Source: DASRHY01 sp046765875
GTDB lineage: Bacteria; Actinomycetota; Actinomycetes; Propionibacteriales; Kribbellaceae
NCBI GenBank assembly: GCA_046765875.1
Contig: JBKPSJ010000038.1
Coordinates: 1-12,541, forward strand
Reading direction: 5' to 3'
DNA: 12,541 nucleotides
Below are positions 6,066 to 12,541 of the stretch, piece after piece (position 1 is the stretch's first letter; every line of letters starts with the position of its first letter). Under the pieces are notes generated by a model. That model was given only the letters and a program-made list of their open reading frames with translations, searched no databases and was not told the DNA's origin. The position numbers and the translations under genes were made by a program.

Positions 6066-6638
6066 GTGGTGGAGCTGACGCCGCTGGGGATCTCGGTGCT
6101 GGCGCTGCTGGACGAGGCGCCGATGCATCCGTACGAGATGTACCAGTTGCTGCGCAGGCGCCGGAACGACCGGATCGTCAAGGTACGGCCTGGCTCGCTG
6201 TACCACACCGTCGAACGCCTCGCCCGGCAAGGACTCGTCGAGGCCACCGGTACCGAACGGGCCGGCAACCGACCGGAGCGTACGACGTACGCCGTCACTC
6301 CCGAAGGGCGGCGGACCTTGCAGAGGCGCGTCGCCGAGCTGATCGAGACCGCGGCGTACGAGTACCCCATCTTCCCGGTGGCGCTGAGCGAGGCGCACAA
6401 CCTCAGCAGAACCGACGCGATGGCTCTGCTGAGCAGGCGCGCCGACGACCTGGACGCGCAGATCGCGGAGACCTCGCAGGAGTTCGAGGCGGCCCGGTCC
6501 CGGAACGTCGACGAGGCGTTCCTGATCGCCGCCGACTATCTGCGCGTGATGCTGGCCGCCGAGCGCGACTGGCTACGGACGACGATCGACCGACTCGAGA
6601 CCAAGGATCTTCCATGGCCACGCAGGACCAAGAGTTGA
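6066..6638 (+). CDS. PadR-family transcriptional repressor
   Basis: 190 residues. The N-terminal winged helix-turn-helix (about 4-85) is classic PadR: LTPLGISVLALLDEAPMHPY, EMYQLLRRR, VRPGSLYHTVERLARQGLVE and RTTYAVTPEGRRTL. The C-terminal part (about 95-180) is the helical dimerisation and ligand region, with paired heptad-like helices. PadR proteins usually repress a neighbouring exporter until a toxic compound binds. GTG at 6066 follows GGAG (6054-6057) by 8 bases; GTG at 6069 is an alternative. The 3' end overlaps the exporter start by 25 bases, so the two are translated together from the promoter and inverted repeats just upstream, which PadR probably occupies. Confidence 0.92.
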   Translation: MVELTPLGISVLALLDEAPMHPYEMYQLLRRRRNDRIVKVRPGSLYHTVERLARQGLVEATGTERAGNRPERTTYAVTPEGRRTLQRRVAELIETAAYEYPIFPVALSEAHNLSRTDAMALLSRRADDLDAQIAETSQEFEAARSRNVDEAFLIAADYLRVMLAAERDWLRTTIDRLETKDLPWPRRTKS

Positions 6639-8131
6639 ACCAGGGGCACACCCAGGACATCCGGCCGTGGCCGGCCCTGTGGGCGCTGGTGATCGGGTTC
6701 TTCATGATCCTGGTCGACTCGACCATCGTGTCGATCGCGACGCCCGCGATCATGGCCGACCTGGACACCGATGTGACCAGCGTCGTGTGGGTGACCAGTG
6801 CCTATCTGCTCGCGTACGCCGTCCCGCTGCTGATCTCGGGCCGGCTGGGTGACCGGATCGGGCCACGGACGTTGTACCTGGTCGGCCTGGTGGTGTTCAC
6901 GCTGGCGTCGGTGTGGTGCGGGTTCACCACCTCGATCGGCATGCTGATCACCGCGCGGGTGTTCCAGGGTCTCGGCGCGGCGATGATGACTCCCCAGACG
7001 ATGGCCGTGATCACCCGGATCTTCCCGGCCAACCAGCGCGGCCAGGCGATGAGCCTGTGGGGCGCGGTCGCCGGTGTGGCCACACTGGTGGGGCCGATCC
7101 TCGGCGGCGTGCTGGTCGACACGCTCGGCTGGCAGTGGATCTTCTTCATCAACGCGCCGGTCGGGGTGATCGCGTTCGTGCTCGCGCTGCGGCTGGTGCC
7201 GCGGCTGGAGACGCACCAGCACAGTTTCGACTGGCTCGGCGTCGTGCTCAGCGGCATCGGCATGTTCCTGCTGGTGTTCGGCATCCAGGAGGGCCAGCGG
7301 TACGACTGGGGCACGATCAAGGGCCCGATCACGGTCTGGTCGCTGATCATCTCCGGCATGGTCGTTCTCGGCCTGTTCGTGTTGTGGCAGGCGCGCAACA
7401 CCGCCGAACCGCTGGTGCCGCTCGGGTTGTTCAAGGACCGCAACTTCTCGCTCGCGAACGTGGCCATCGCGGTCGTCGGGTTCGGCATCACCGCGATGGT
7501 GTTCCCGATCATGCTGTACGCCCAGGAGGTCCGCGGGCTCAGTCCGACGAAGTCGGCGCTGCTGCTGGTCCCGATGGCTGTGATCAACGGCGGCCTGGCG
7601 GCGTACGTGGGCCGGCTTTCCGACCGGGTGCACCCGCGGTACGTCGCCGGTGTGGGTATGGCGTGCTTCCCGGCCTCGCTGGTCTGGCTGAGTGCGGTGC
7701 TCGAGCCGGACGCGGCGATCTGGCACCTGCTGCCGCCGATCGCGTTGCTGGGGGTGGCGAACGCGTTCATGTGGGCGCCGATCGGCTCGACCGCGACCCG
7801 GAACCTGCCGATGAACGCGGCCGGTGCCGGCGCCGGTGTCTACAACACCGCCCGGCAGGTGGGTGCGGTGCTCGGCAGCGCGGCGATCGCCGTACTGATG
7901 GAGAACCGGATCGCCGCCGAACTGCCAGGGGCAGGGAAGATGGTCGAGGGCACCGGTACGACGCAACTGCCGCCGCAGGCCCACCAGGGCTTCGCCGACG
8001 CGATGGCGCAGTCGCTTCTGCTGCCCGCCGCCGTGCTGCTGATCGGCCTGGTGGCCGTGCTCTGCTTCGAGAGGCCGAAGTACCTGTCTACACCCGCCGA
8101 GGCCCCGGCCGAGGCGATCGCCCCGCAGTAG
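6614..8131 (+). CDS. DHA2-family (EmrB/QacA-type) MFS drug exporter
   Basis: 505 residues with about 14 predicted membrane helices. Family motifs are in place: the helix-1 motif LVDSTIVSIATPAI (33-46), motif A GRLGDRIGPRT (76-86), RVFQGLGAAMM in helix 4 (115-125), and motif C VATLVGPILGGVLVD (155-169), which marks proton-driven antiporters. It should sit in the cytoplasmic membrane and expel hydrophobic or cationic drugs in exchange for protons; the substrate cannot be read from sequence. The ATG at 6614 has AAGGAT 6 bases upstream and overlaps padR, so the repressor very probably controls it. The C-terminal tail is short, acidic and Pro/Ala-rich. It converges on the next gene with 14 bases between stops. 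Confidence 0.93.
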   Translation: MATQDQELNQGHTQDIRPWPALWALVIGFFMILVDSTIVSIATPAIMADLDTDVTSVVWVTSAYLLAYAVPLLISGRLGDRIGPRTLYLVGLVVFTLASVWCGFTTSIGMLITARVFQGLGAAMMTPQTMAVITRIFPANQRGQAMSLWGAVAGVATLVGPILGGVLVDTLGWQWIFFINAPVGVIAFVLALRLVPRLETHQHSFDWLGVVLSGIGMFLLVFGIQEGQRYDWGTIKGPITVWSLIISGMVVLGLFVLWQARNTAEPLVPLGLFKDRNFSLANVAIAVVGFGITAMVFPIMLYAQEVRGLSPTKSALLLVPMAVINGGLAAYVGRLSDRVHPRYVAGVGMACFPASLVWLSAVLEPDAAIWHLLPPIALLGVANAFMWAPIGSTATRNLPMNAAGAGAGVYNTARQVGAVLGSAAIAVLMENRIAAELPGAGKMVEGTGTTQLPPQAHQGFADAMAQSLLLPAAVLLIGLVAVLCFERPKYLSTPAEAPAEAIAPQ

Positions 8132-8145
8132 AGCCGACGTAAAGG

Positions 8146-8820
8146 TCAGACCACCCGGAAGGCTTGTTGCGAGGAGAGCTGGCCGGAGTACACGGCCTGG
8201 ACGACGTACGTGCCCGGCTTGGCGGCCGCCTGGTTCGCCGGGCAGGAGGCAACCGAGCGGCGCCCGTCCCAGGTGACGGTGGTCGTCGACGGCTTGCCCG
8301 CCGCGAGTGCCAGCGTCGCTTCCGGAATCGCCTTCATGCAGTGGCTGCTGGTCCAGATCCGGTCATTGCCGGACTTCACGGTGACGACCAACTGCTCCGC
8401 ATCGACGGTCGCCGCGCAGCCGTCAGCGCGAGCGGTGGACAGGCTGATGTGCAGGTTGAGCGGGCGGCCGACGGACACGGTTCGCACCACCGGTACCACC
8501 GAAACCCGGACCGCCCCGGCCGCACACCGGCCGTCGTCGCGCTGCGGAGTGGTGCTCGTCGTGTTGGCAGGAGTTTCCGAACCGCTGGTTCCCACCGTGG
8601 CAGGCGGTCCGGTGCTGGCGTCGGATACCGGCAGAGTGCTCGTTGGACTCGTCGTCGGCGACTGAATCGGTCCGGTGGATGCCGCTGGCGAGGGATCGCC
8701 ACCACCCAGCACGCGGAACGCCACTACCGCGACGACGATCGCCGCCAGCGCGAGCAGGACACGACGTACCCAGTAGACGCTCGGCGGCAGGTCCCCGATC
8801 GGCCTGAGCAGGCTGCTCAT
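8146..8820 (-). CDS. Membrane-anchored protein with extracytoplasmic four-Cys beta domain
   Basis: 224 residues; function not known. A short cytoplasmic N-terminus with Arg19-Arg20 leads into one membrane helix (about 21-38), then a Ser/Thr/Pro linker (41-95) reaching into the cell wall, then a 125-residue domain rich in beta strands (VRVSVVPVVRTVSVGRPLNL, EQLVVTVKS, TTTVTWDGRRS, GTYVVQAVYSG). The domain looks immunoglobulin-like and has four cysteines (99, 135, 161, 193) that could form two disulfides. An anchored protein of this type also sits between disA and mutY in mycobacteria (Rv3587c, from memory), suggesting a conserved neighbourhood. The ATG at 8820 is chosen because it directly precedes the short N-tail and membrane helix; upstream in-frame codons overlap mutY. 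There is no ribosome site, but TATCGT (8833-8828) lies 7 bases upstream, fitting leaderless expression. Confidence 0.8.
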   Translation of the reverse strand: MSSLLRPIGDLPPSVYWVRRVLLALAAIVVAVVAFRVLGGGDPSPAASTGPIQSPTTSPTSTLPVSDASTGPPATVGTSGSETPANTTSTTPQRDDGRCAAGAVRVSVVPVVRTVSVGRPLNLHISLSTARADGCAATVDAEQLVVTVKSGNDRIWTSSHCMKAIPEATLALAAGKPSTTTVTWDGRRSVASCPANQAAAKPGTYVVQAVYSGQLSSQQAFRVV

Positions 8821-8827
8821 GGCCGAA

Positions 8828-8833
8828 ACGATA
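8828..8833 (-). promoter_or_regulatory. Possible -10 box of the anchored-protein gene
   Basis: Read on the minus strand, TATCGT matches TANNNT and ends 7 bases before the ATG at 8820. It lies at the very start of mutY, so the two divergent genes share this short space. Confidence 0.4.
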
Positions 8834-8854
8834 GATGGCAGGATCGTGACCACG

Positions 8855-9787
8855 ATGTATGACGCGCCGCGCACCGCCGTATCCCGGTCACCGACCGTCG
8901 CCGACGCAACCCCGTACGAGGCTCTGCACGAGGCGGTGCTCGATTGGTACGCCGCGTCGGCGCGGCAACTGCCCTGGCGCGAGCCGGACGCGGGCGCCTG
9001 GGCCGTGCTGGTCAGCGAGTTCATGCTGCAGCAGACGCCGGTCTCGCGGGTGCTCCCGGCGTACGCCGAATGGCTGGAACGCTGGCCGACGCCGGCGGCG
9101 CTGGCGGCTGAGCCGGCGGGTGAGGCGGTACGCGCATGGGGCCGGCTCGGCTACCCGCGGCGGGCCCTGCGACTGCACGCCGCGGCGACGGCGATCGTCG
9201 AGCGGCACGGCGGCGTGGTTCCCGACGACCACGCGGCCTTGCTAGCCCTGCCGGGGGTCGGGGTCTACACAGCTGCCGCGGTGGCCTCATTCGCGTACGG
9301 GCAGCGGCACGCCGTCGTCGACACCAACGTGCGCCGGGTGTTCGCCCGGGCGGTCGACGGTGTTGCCCATCCGTCCCCGACGCCGACGCGCAGGGACCTG
9401 GAGCTTGCCGAGTCACTGTTGCCCGACGACCCGGCGACAGCCGCTCGATGGGCGGTCGCGTCGATGGAGCTCGGCGCGTTGGTCTGCACCTCGAAGACGC
9501 CGAAATGCGGGCAGTGCCCGATCAGCGGCCGATGTGCGTGGGTGCTGGCCGGCCGCCCGGCGTACGTCGGACCACCGCGGCGCGGCCAGACGTACGACGG
9601 CACCGACAGGCAGGCGCGTGGCCGGCTGCTGGCCGTACTGCGGAACGCGACCGGACCGGTGCCCAGGCATGGCTTGGACCAGGCCTGGCCGGACGCCGTC
9701 CAGCGCGAGCGCGCGCTGGACGGGCTGGTGTCCGACGGCCTGGTCGAGCCCCTGGCCCGGGACAGGTTCGCCCTGCCCGGGTCCTGA
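8855..9787 (+). CDS. mutY: A/G-specific adenine glycosylase MutY
   Basis: 310 residues from the ATG at 8855. MutY removes adenine mispaired with 8-oxoguanine, in the GO repair pathway. The glycosylase core is complete: catalytic Glu55 in VSEFMLQQT, the helix-hairpin-helix ALPGVGVYTA (131-140), catalytic Asp156 in AVVDTNVRRV, and the 4Fe-4S loop C-x6-C-x2-C-x5-C at Cys211, 218, 221 and 227. Only about 83 residues follow, resembling a small winged helix (RGRLLAVLRN...ERALDGLVSDGLVE), so the NUDIX-like 8-oxoG-reading domain of E. coli MutY is absent; short forms occur in other actinobacteria. Start choice is uncertain: AGGA at 8840-8843 suits 8855, but ATG at 8819 and GTG at 8846 are in frame. 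The 8819 ATG would overlap the divergent gene's ATG within the same CATG. Confidence 0.93.
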   Translation: MYDAPRTAVSRSPTVADATPYEALHEAVLDWYAASARQLPWREPDAGAWAVLVSEFMLQQTPVSRVLPAYAEWLERWPTPAALAAEPAGEAVRAWGRLGYPRRALRLHAAATAIVERHGGVVPDDHAALLALPGVGVYTAAAVASFAYGQRHAVVDTNVRRVFARAVDGVAHPSPTPTRRDLELAESLLPDDPATAARWAVASMELGALVCTSKTPKCGQCPISGRCAWVLAGRPAYVGPPRRGQTYDGTDRQARGRLLAVLRNATGPVPRHGLDQAWPDAVQRERALDGLVSDGLVEPLARDRFALPGS

Positions 9788-9810
9788 CCGGCACTTCTGG
9801 ACTACTAGGA

Positions 9811-10776
9811 CTACTTGCTGCCCTTGCCCTTGTCGGCCGGGGCGTCGGTGGACTTGGGCTCGTCCTCGCTGAGCAGGTCCAGCGGCATCGCCGGGGTGCC
9901 GGACAGCGTTGCCAGCATCTGCCGGACGTTGGTCAGCTGGGCGTTGATGCTGTCGCGCCGCTGGGTCGCCGCGGCGAGCTCGCGCTCGGACTCCGAACGG
10001 ATCCGCTCGGCCTTGTCCTTGGCGGCCGCGATGATCTCCTGCGCCTGCCGGTTCGCGTCGGCCATCTGCTGCTGCGCCAGCCGCTCGGCCTCGGCGCGGG
10101 ACCGGTCGGCCTCGCGTTGGACCTGCGCGGCCCGGTCGGTGACGGCGGCCAGCTGCTGCTCGGCGAGCGCGGTCCGGGCGGCGAACTCCTGCTCGACCTT
10201 GCCGCGCCGCTCGGCCAGCGTGGTCTCGAACGCGGCCGCGGCCTGCGCCGCCTTGGCCCGCTCCTGCTCGTACAGGGCCTGCGCCTCGCTGCGCCGCGCG
10301 GTCGCGTCCCGCTCGGCCTCGTCGCGCATGTCGTCGGCCTGGGAGCGTGCCTCTTCGAGGATCCGGGCCGCCTCCGCGTCGACCTCGCTCTTCCAGTCCA
10401 CGGAGTACTGCTCGGCCTCCTCACGAACCTTCTTCGCGTGCTGCTCGGCGTCGTTCAGCAGGGACTGCGCGTCGGTCTGCGCCCGCAGCACCAGGTCGCG
10501 TGCCTCCTCGTCGGCCAGCGACAGGATCTTGGCGACCCGCTCACCGAAGTCGGTGAACGTCGGTTGCTTCGGCTCGTGGTCCTGAGCCGCGACGACCGCG
10601 GCCTCGGCCGAGTCCAGCCGCGACTGCAGGTCCTGCACGTGCCGCTGCAGTTGCTCGGACTGCTCCTGCAGCGCGGTCAACGAGGTGTTGAGCTCGCGCA
10701 CGTGCTGGTCGACCTGCGCGGGCTCATAGCCACGCAGAACCGTCCGGAACGGAAGGGAGGAGGTTTCACTGCTCAT
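9811..10776 (-). CDS. filP: FilP-type coiled-coil cytoskeletal protein (DivIVA-like N-terminus)
   Basis: 321 residues, close to Streptomyces FilP/AbpS (about 310). FilP forms intermediate-filament-like networks behind growing hyphal tips and works with DivIVA and Scy in polar growth; homologues are often annotated as cellulose-binding protein. Residues 10-30 (FRTVLRGYEPAQVDQHVREL) are the DivIVA-like entry segment, and 30-65 a first coiled coil. FGERVAKILSLADEEARDL (77-95) is a conserved hinge, followed by a long Ala/Glu/Arg coiled coil to about 255. The strongly conserved block RIRSESERELAA...RRDSINAQLTNVRQMLATLSG comes next, then a charged tail ending GKGSK. The ribosome site before ATG 10776 is weak. 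It lies 50 bases downstream of the Scy-like gene on the same strand, as in Streptomyces (scy-filP order, from memory). Three TAG codons in frame end it (9811-9813, 9805-9807, 9802-9804). Confidence 0.85.
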   Translation of the reverse strand: MSSETSSLPFRTVLRGYEPAQVDQHVRELNTSLTALQEQSEQLQRHVQDLQSRLDSAEAAVVAAQDHEPKQPTFTDFGERVAKILSLADEEARDLVLRAQTDAQSLLNDAEQHAKKVREEAEQYSVDWKSEVDAEAARILEEARSQADDMRDEAERDATARRSEAQALYEQERAKAAQAAAAFETTLAERRGKVEQEFAARTALAEQQLAAVTDRAAQVQREADRSRAEAERLAQQQMADANRQAQEIIAAAKDKAERIRSESERELAAATQRRDSINAQLTNVRQMLATLSGTPAMPLDLLSEDEPKSTDAPADKGKGSK

Positions 10777-10826
10777 CTTCGGGGCTCACTTCACTTCATG
10801 TGGTGTGGATGTGGGTCGGTCATGGT

Positions 10827-12302
10827 TCATTGGTTCGTCCCCGTGGTTCCTTCAGCGCTGGACATACTGCCGGTTGTATGGGTCCACGGAATAGATAGGG
10901 CATCTATCACACCCGACAGCTGACTGAGCTCTCGGGTGATCTCATCACGACGCTGGGCAAGGGTGGCGACCCGGGTCTCCGCTTCGGCCACGGCCTTGCG
11001 TGCCTGCGCCCGCAGTTCGTCGGCGTGCTTGCGGGCCCGTGCCTCGATCTCCATCGCCTCGGCACGGGAACGACGCAGCAGATCGTGCGCGTCGCGCTGG
11101 GCCTGCGCGAGATCCTCGGCGGCCCGTTGGCGAAGTACCTGGACACTGGACTCGGCCTCGGTCTCACGCCGGCGGGCCCGCGACAGGGCGTCGTCGGCCT
11201 CCGCCGCGGCCTGCGTCCGGATCCGATCGGCTTCGGCTGCCACCAGCGCCCGGATCTCGGCCGCCTCATCGCGTGCCGCCCGGAGCAGTTCGTCTGCCTC
11301 CGCGCGCAGGTCCGCCGCTTCGGTGGCGGCGACGGCCTGCGAGTCCTTGAGTTTCGCCGTGGCGCGGCTGATCAGCCGGCCGAGTTCGCCGCGGCGGGCG
11401 CGAAGCAGCTCGTCGGCGTCGGCATGCGCCTGACTTCGCACCGCGGCGGCCTCGTTCTCGGCGGCGTCGATCAGACCGGTCGCGGTGTCCTTGATCGCGG
11501 CGACCTCCTCGGCGGCCCGGTCGCGCATCGCCTTCGCGGCGGCCTCGGCCTCGGCCCGGATCCGCTGCGCGTCGGTGCCGGCGGTCCGCCGCTCGGTCTC
11601 GGCCGCGTCGACGATCATCCGCGCCTGCTCCTGCGCCTTCGCCAGCCGCTGGGCGCGGTCCTGTTCGGCGGCCGACTTCTGCCGCTGCTGGTCGGTGAGG
11701 GCATCCGACCGCTGCCGCTCGACCTCGACATGGATGGCGGCCAGCCGCGACCGCTCGGTCTCGTCCAGCTCGGCCGTCCGCCGTTCGAGCTCGACCCGGG
11801 ACTCGGCCCGGATCCGCTCCACCTCGGCGCGGACGTCGGCAACCTCGGCGTTCGCTGAATCGCGGGTCGACTGCGCCTCGCGCTCAGCCGCGGCACGGAT
11901 CCCGGCGGCGTCGCTCTCAGCCTGCTGGGCGAGCTGGTCCGAGATCCGGCCGGACTCCTGCACCACCAGCGCGGCCTGCTCGCCGGCGTCGGCGACCAGC
12001 TGGCGTGCCTCTTCGGCGGCGGCCTCGACCTGCAGCTTGGCCTGCTCGCGGATCCGCTCGGCCTCGGCGCGGATCGCCTCGGCCTCATGCTGGATCTGAC
12101 GTGCCTGCTCCCGGATCGCCTCTGCGTCGGCAAGCGCCTTGTCGTTCTCCACCTCGGCCTGCTCGCGGAGTGTGTCCGCGATCCGCTGTGCCCGCGCGAG
12201 CACGCCCCCGGCCTGACGCACGCCAAAGGAACCGGTGTCGTTGACCGGTTCCTCGTACGGCTGGGTCAGACGCGAGGCGTCCATGCAGGGAGATGATTCC
12301 AT
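10827..12302 (-). CDS. Long Ala/Glu/Arg coiled-coil protein, Scy-like
   Basis: 491 residues, almost all predicted coiled coil, with irregular heptad and hendecad repeats such as EAEAIRAEAERIREQAK and ADRIRTQAAAEADDALSRAR. A short polar head (1-27) with no DivIVA signature precedes it. The tail has a FilP-like end, RVATLAQRRDEITRELSQLS, followed by about 25 disordered residues. Position directly upstream of filP matches scy, the polarisome scaffold of Streptomyces, but Scy there is about 1,300 residues, so this is a much shorter relative at best and the symbol is withheld. Such proteins act in the cytoplasm near hyphal tips. ATG at 12302 and ATG at 12284 are both possible starts; neither has a good ribosome site. 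Composition-driven similarity among coiled coils limits certainty. Confidence 0.75.
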   Translation of the reverse strand: MESSPCMDASRLTQPYEEPVNDTGSFGVRQAGGVLARAQRIADTLREQAEVENDKALADAEAIREQARQIQHEAEAIRAEAERIREQAKLQVEAAAEEARQLVADAGEQAALVVQESGRISDQLAQQAESDAAGIRAAAEREAQSTRDSANAEVADVRAEVERIRAESRVELERRTAELDETERSRLAAIHVEVERQRSDALTDQQRQKSAAEQDRAQRLAKAQEQARMIVDAAETERRTAGTDAQRIRAEAEAAAKAMRDRAAEEVAAIKDTATGLIDAAENEAAAVRSQAHADADELLRARRGELGRLISRATAKLKDSQAVAATEAADLRAEADELLRAARDEAAEIRALVAAEADRIRTQAAAEADDALSRARRRETEAESSVQVLRQRAAEDLAQAQRDAHDLLRRSRAEAMEIEARARKHADELRAQARKAVAEAETRVATLAQRRDEITRELSQLSGVIDALSIPWTHTTGSMSSAEGTTGTNQ

Positions 12303-12395
12303 CTAACCCGGCAGGAAGACAGTCCGGGTCCGGACACCAGTACGTGACTGGGCGACGACACTGCGCATGAACACAGCTGATCGTCACTCACAGTC

Positions 12396-12401
12396 ATACT
12401 A
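12396..12401 (-). promoter_or_regulatory. Possible -10 box for the Scy-like/filP operon
   Basis: On the minus strand this reads TAGTAT, matching TANNAT, in an unusually AT-rich spot about 95 bases before the ATG at 12302. The -35 position (TCCGCA) is poor, so confidence is low. Confidence 0.3.
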
Positions 12402-12500
12402 TCCGGGCCTGTTCACCCTGCGGAGTGAGCTATTCCCCTCTGCGGGCCGAAGTATGCAAGGCTGCCGGCGCACACCGGGTGCACGGTGGACCCAGCCGGA

Positions 12501-12532
12501 GGTCGCCCGCCGATGGCGGGCTCTGGGCGACC
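12501..12532. other. Overlapping inverted repeats at the window edge
   Basis: GGTCGCCC (12501-12508) pairs with GGGCGACC (12525-12532). Inside it, GCCCGCC (12505-12511) pairs with GGCGGGC (12515-12521). The stems share bases 12505-12508 and cannot form fully together. On the plus strand GGAGG (12498-12502) precedes ATG 12513 by 10 bases, so a gene could begin here and run off the window, with its ribosome site partly inside the longer stem. Only nine complete codons (MAGSGRPSW) are visible, too few to call. I see nothing else in 12303-12500 beyond the -10 candidate. Confidence 0.35.
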
Positions 12533-12541
12533 ATCGTGGCC

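Noticed and set aside
6536..7984. 482-codon minus-strand open frame
   Set aside because: Antisense to the exporter; the composition (repeated H, R, D, Q) is a mirror of hydrophobic codons.
9136..10923. 595-codon plus-strand frame with leucine-rich text
   Set aside because: Shifted frame of mutY followed by the antisense of filP; the Leu/Gly run mirrors the Ala/Glu/Arg coiled coil.
11025..11858. Plus-strand Leu/Gly-rich open frame inside the Scy-like gene
   Set aside because: Antisense of coiled-coil codons; no ribosome site or motif.
10827..12302. DNA-level repeats resembling a tandem array
   Set aside because: Short GCCTCGGCGCGGAT-like repeats come from recurrent EAERIR/AEA codons in the coiled coil, not from CRISPR or a satellite.
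12303..12541. c-di-AMP (ydaO-type) riboswitch or other known ncRNA
   Set aside because: I could not find the conserved elements of ydaO, RNase P RNA or SRP RNA here or in other gaps.

Overview
The window looks like chromosome of a high-GC, mycelial actinobacterium. The evidence is strong GC bias at third codon positions, a DUF6318-type secreted protein, a FilP/Scy-type coiled-coil pair used in polar growth, and several gene starts that look leaderless. Codon style and gene content fit the Nocardioidaceae/Kribbella side of the Propionibacteriales; that placement is an impression, not a proof. The first 25 bases are not biological: they are the end of an Illumina Nextera adapter, so the window begins at a contig end.

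Layout. On the minus strand at the left are a DUF6318-like secreted or anchored protein, cut by the contig end (26-634), and the wreck of a multicopper oxidase gene (about 690-1110). A plus-strand block follows: a SAM methyltransferase, the DNA-repair ATPase radA, a beta-ketoacyl-ACP synthase III (fabH-like, with a frameshifted tail), and disA, the c-di-AMP synthase with a DNA-scanning domain. Converging on disA is a Uma2-family gene that has lost its nuclease core through an in-frame deletion. Divergent from it is a PadR repressor overlapping a 14-helix DHA2-type drug exporter, with a recognisable promoter and operator-like repeats. Next come a membrane-anchored, four-cysteine beta-rich protein of unknown function (minus strand) and, divergent from it, mutY. 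The right end is a minus-strand pair of coiled-coil genes, the upstream one Scy-like and the downstream one FilP, followed by a structured stretch at the window's edge.

How it fits together. radA, disA, the anchored protein and mutY form a genome-maintenance neighbourhood that also occurs in mycobacteria (radA-disA-membrane protein-mutY near Rv3585-Rv3589 in M. tuberculosis, from memory). RadA and DisA are known to interact, and DisA links DNA damage to c-di-AMP. The fabH-like gene and the PadR/exporter/Uma2 group look like lineage-specific additions. Three genes show damage (multicopper oxidase, Uma2, fabH 3' end), and the main question is whether each is real decay or a draft-assembly error. 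I see no phage, CRISPR, insertion sequence, tRNA or rRNA, and no convincing new multi-gene system.
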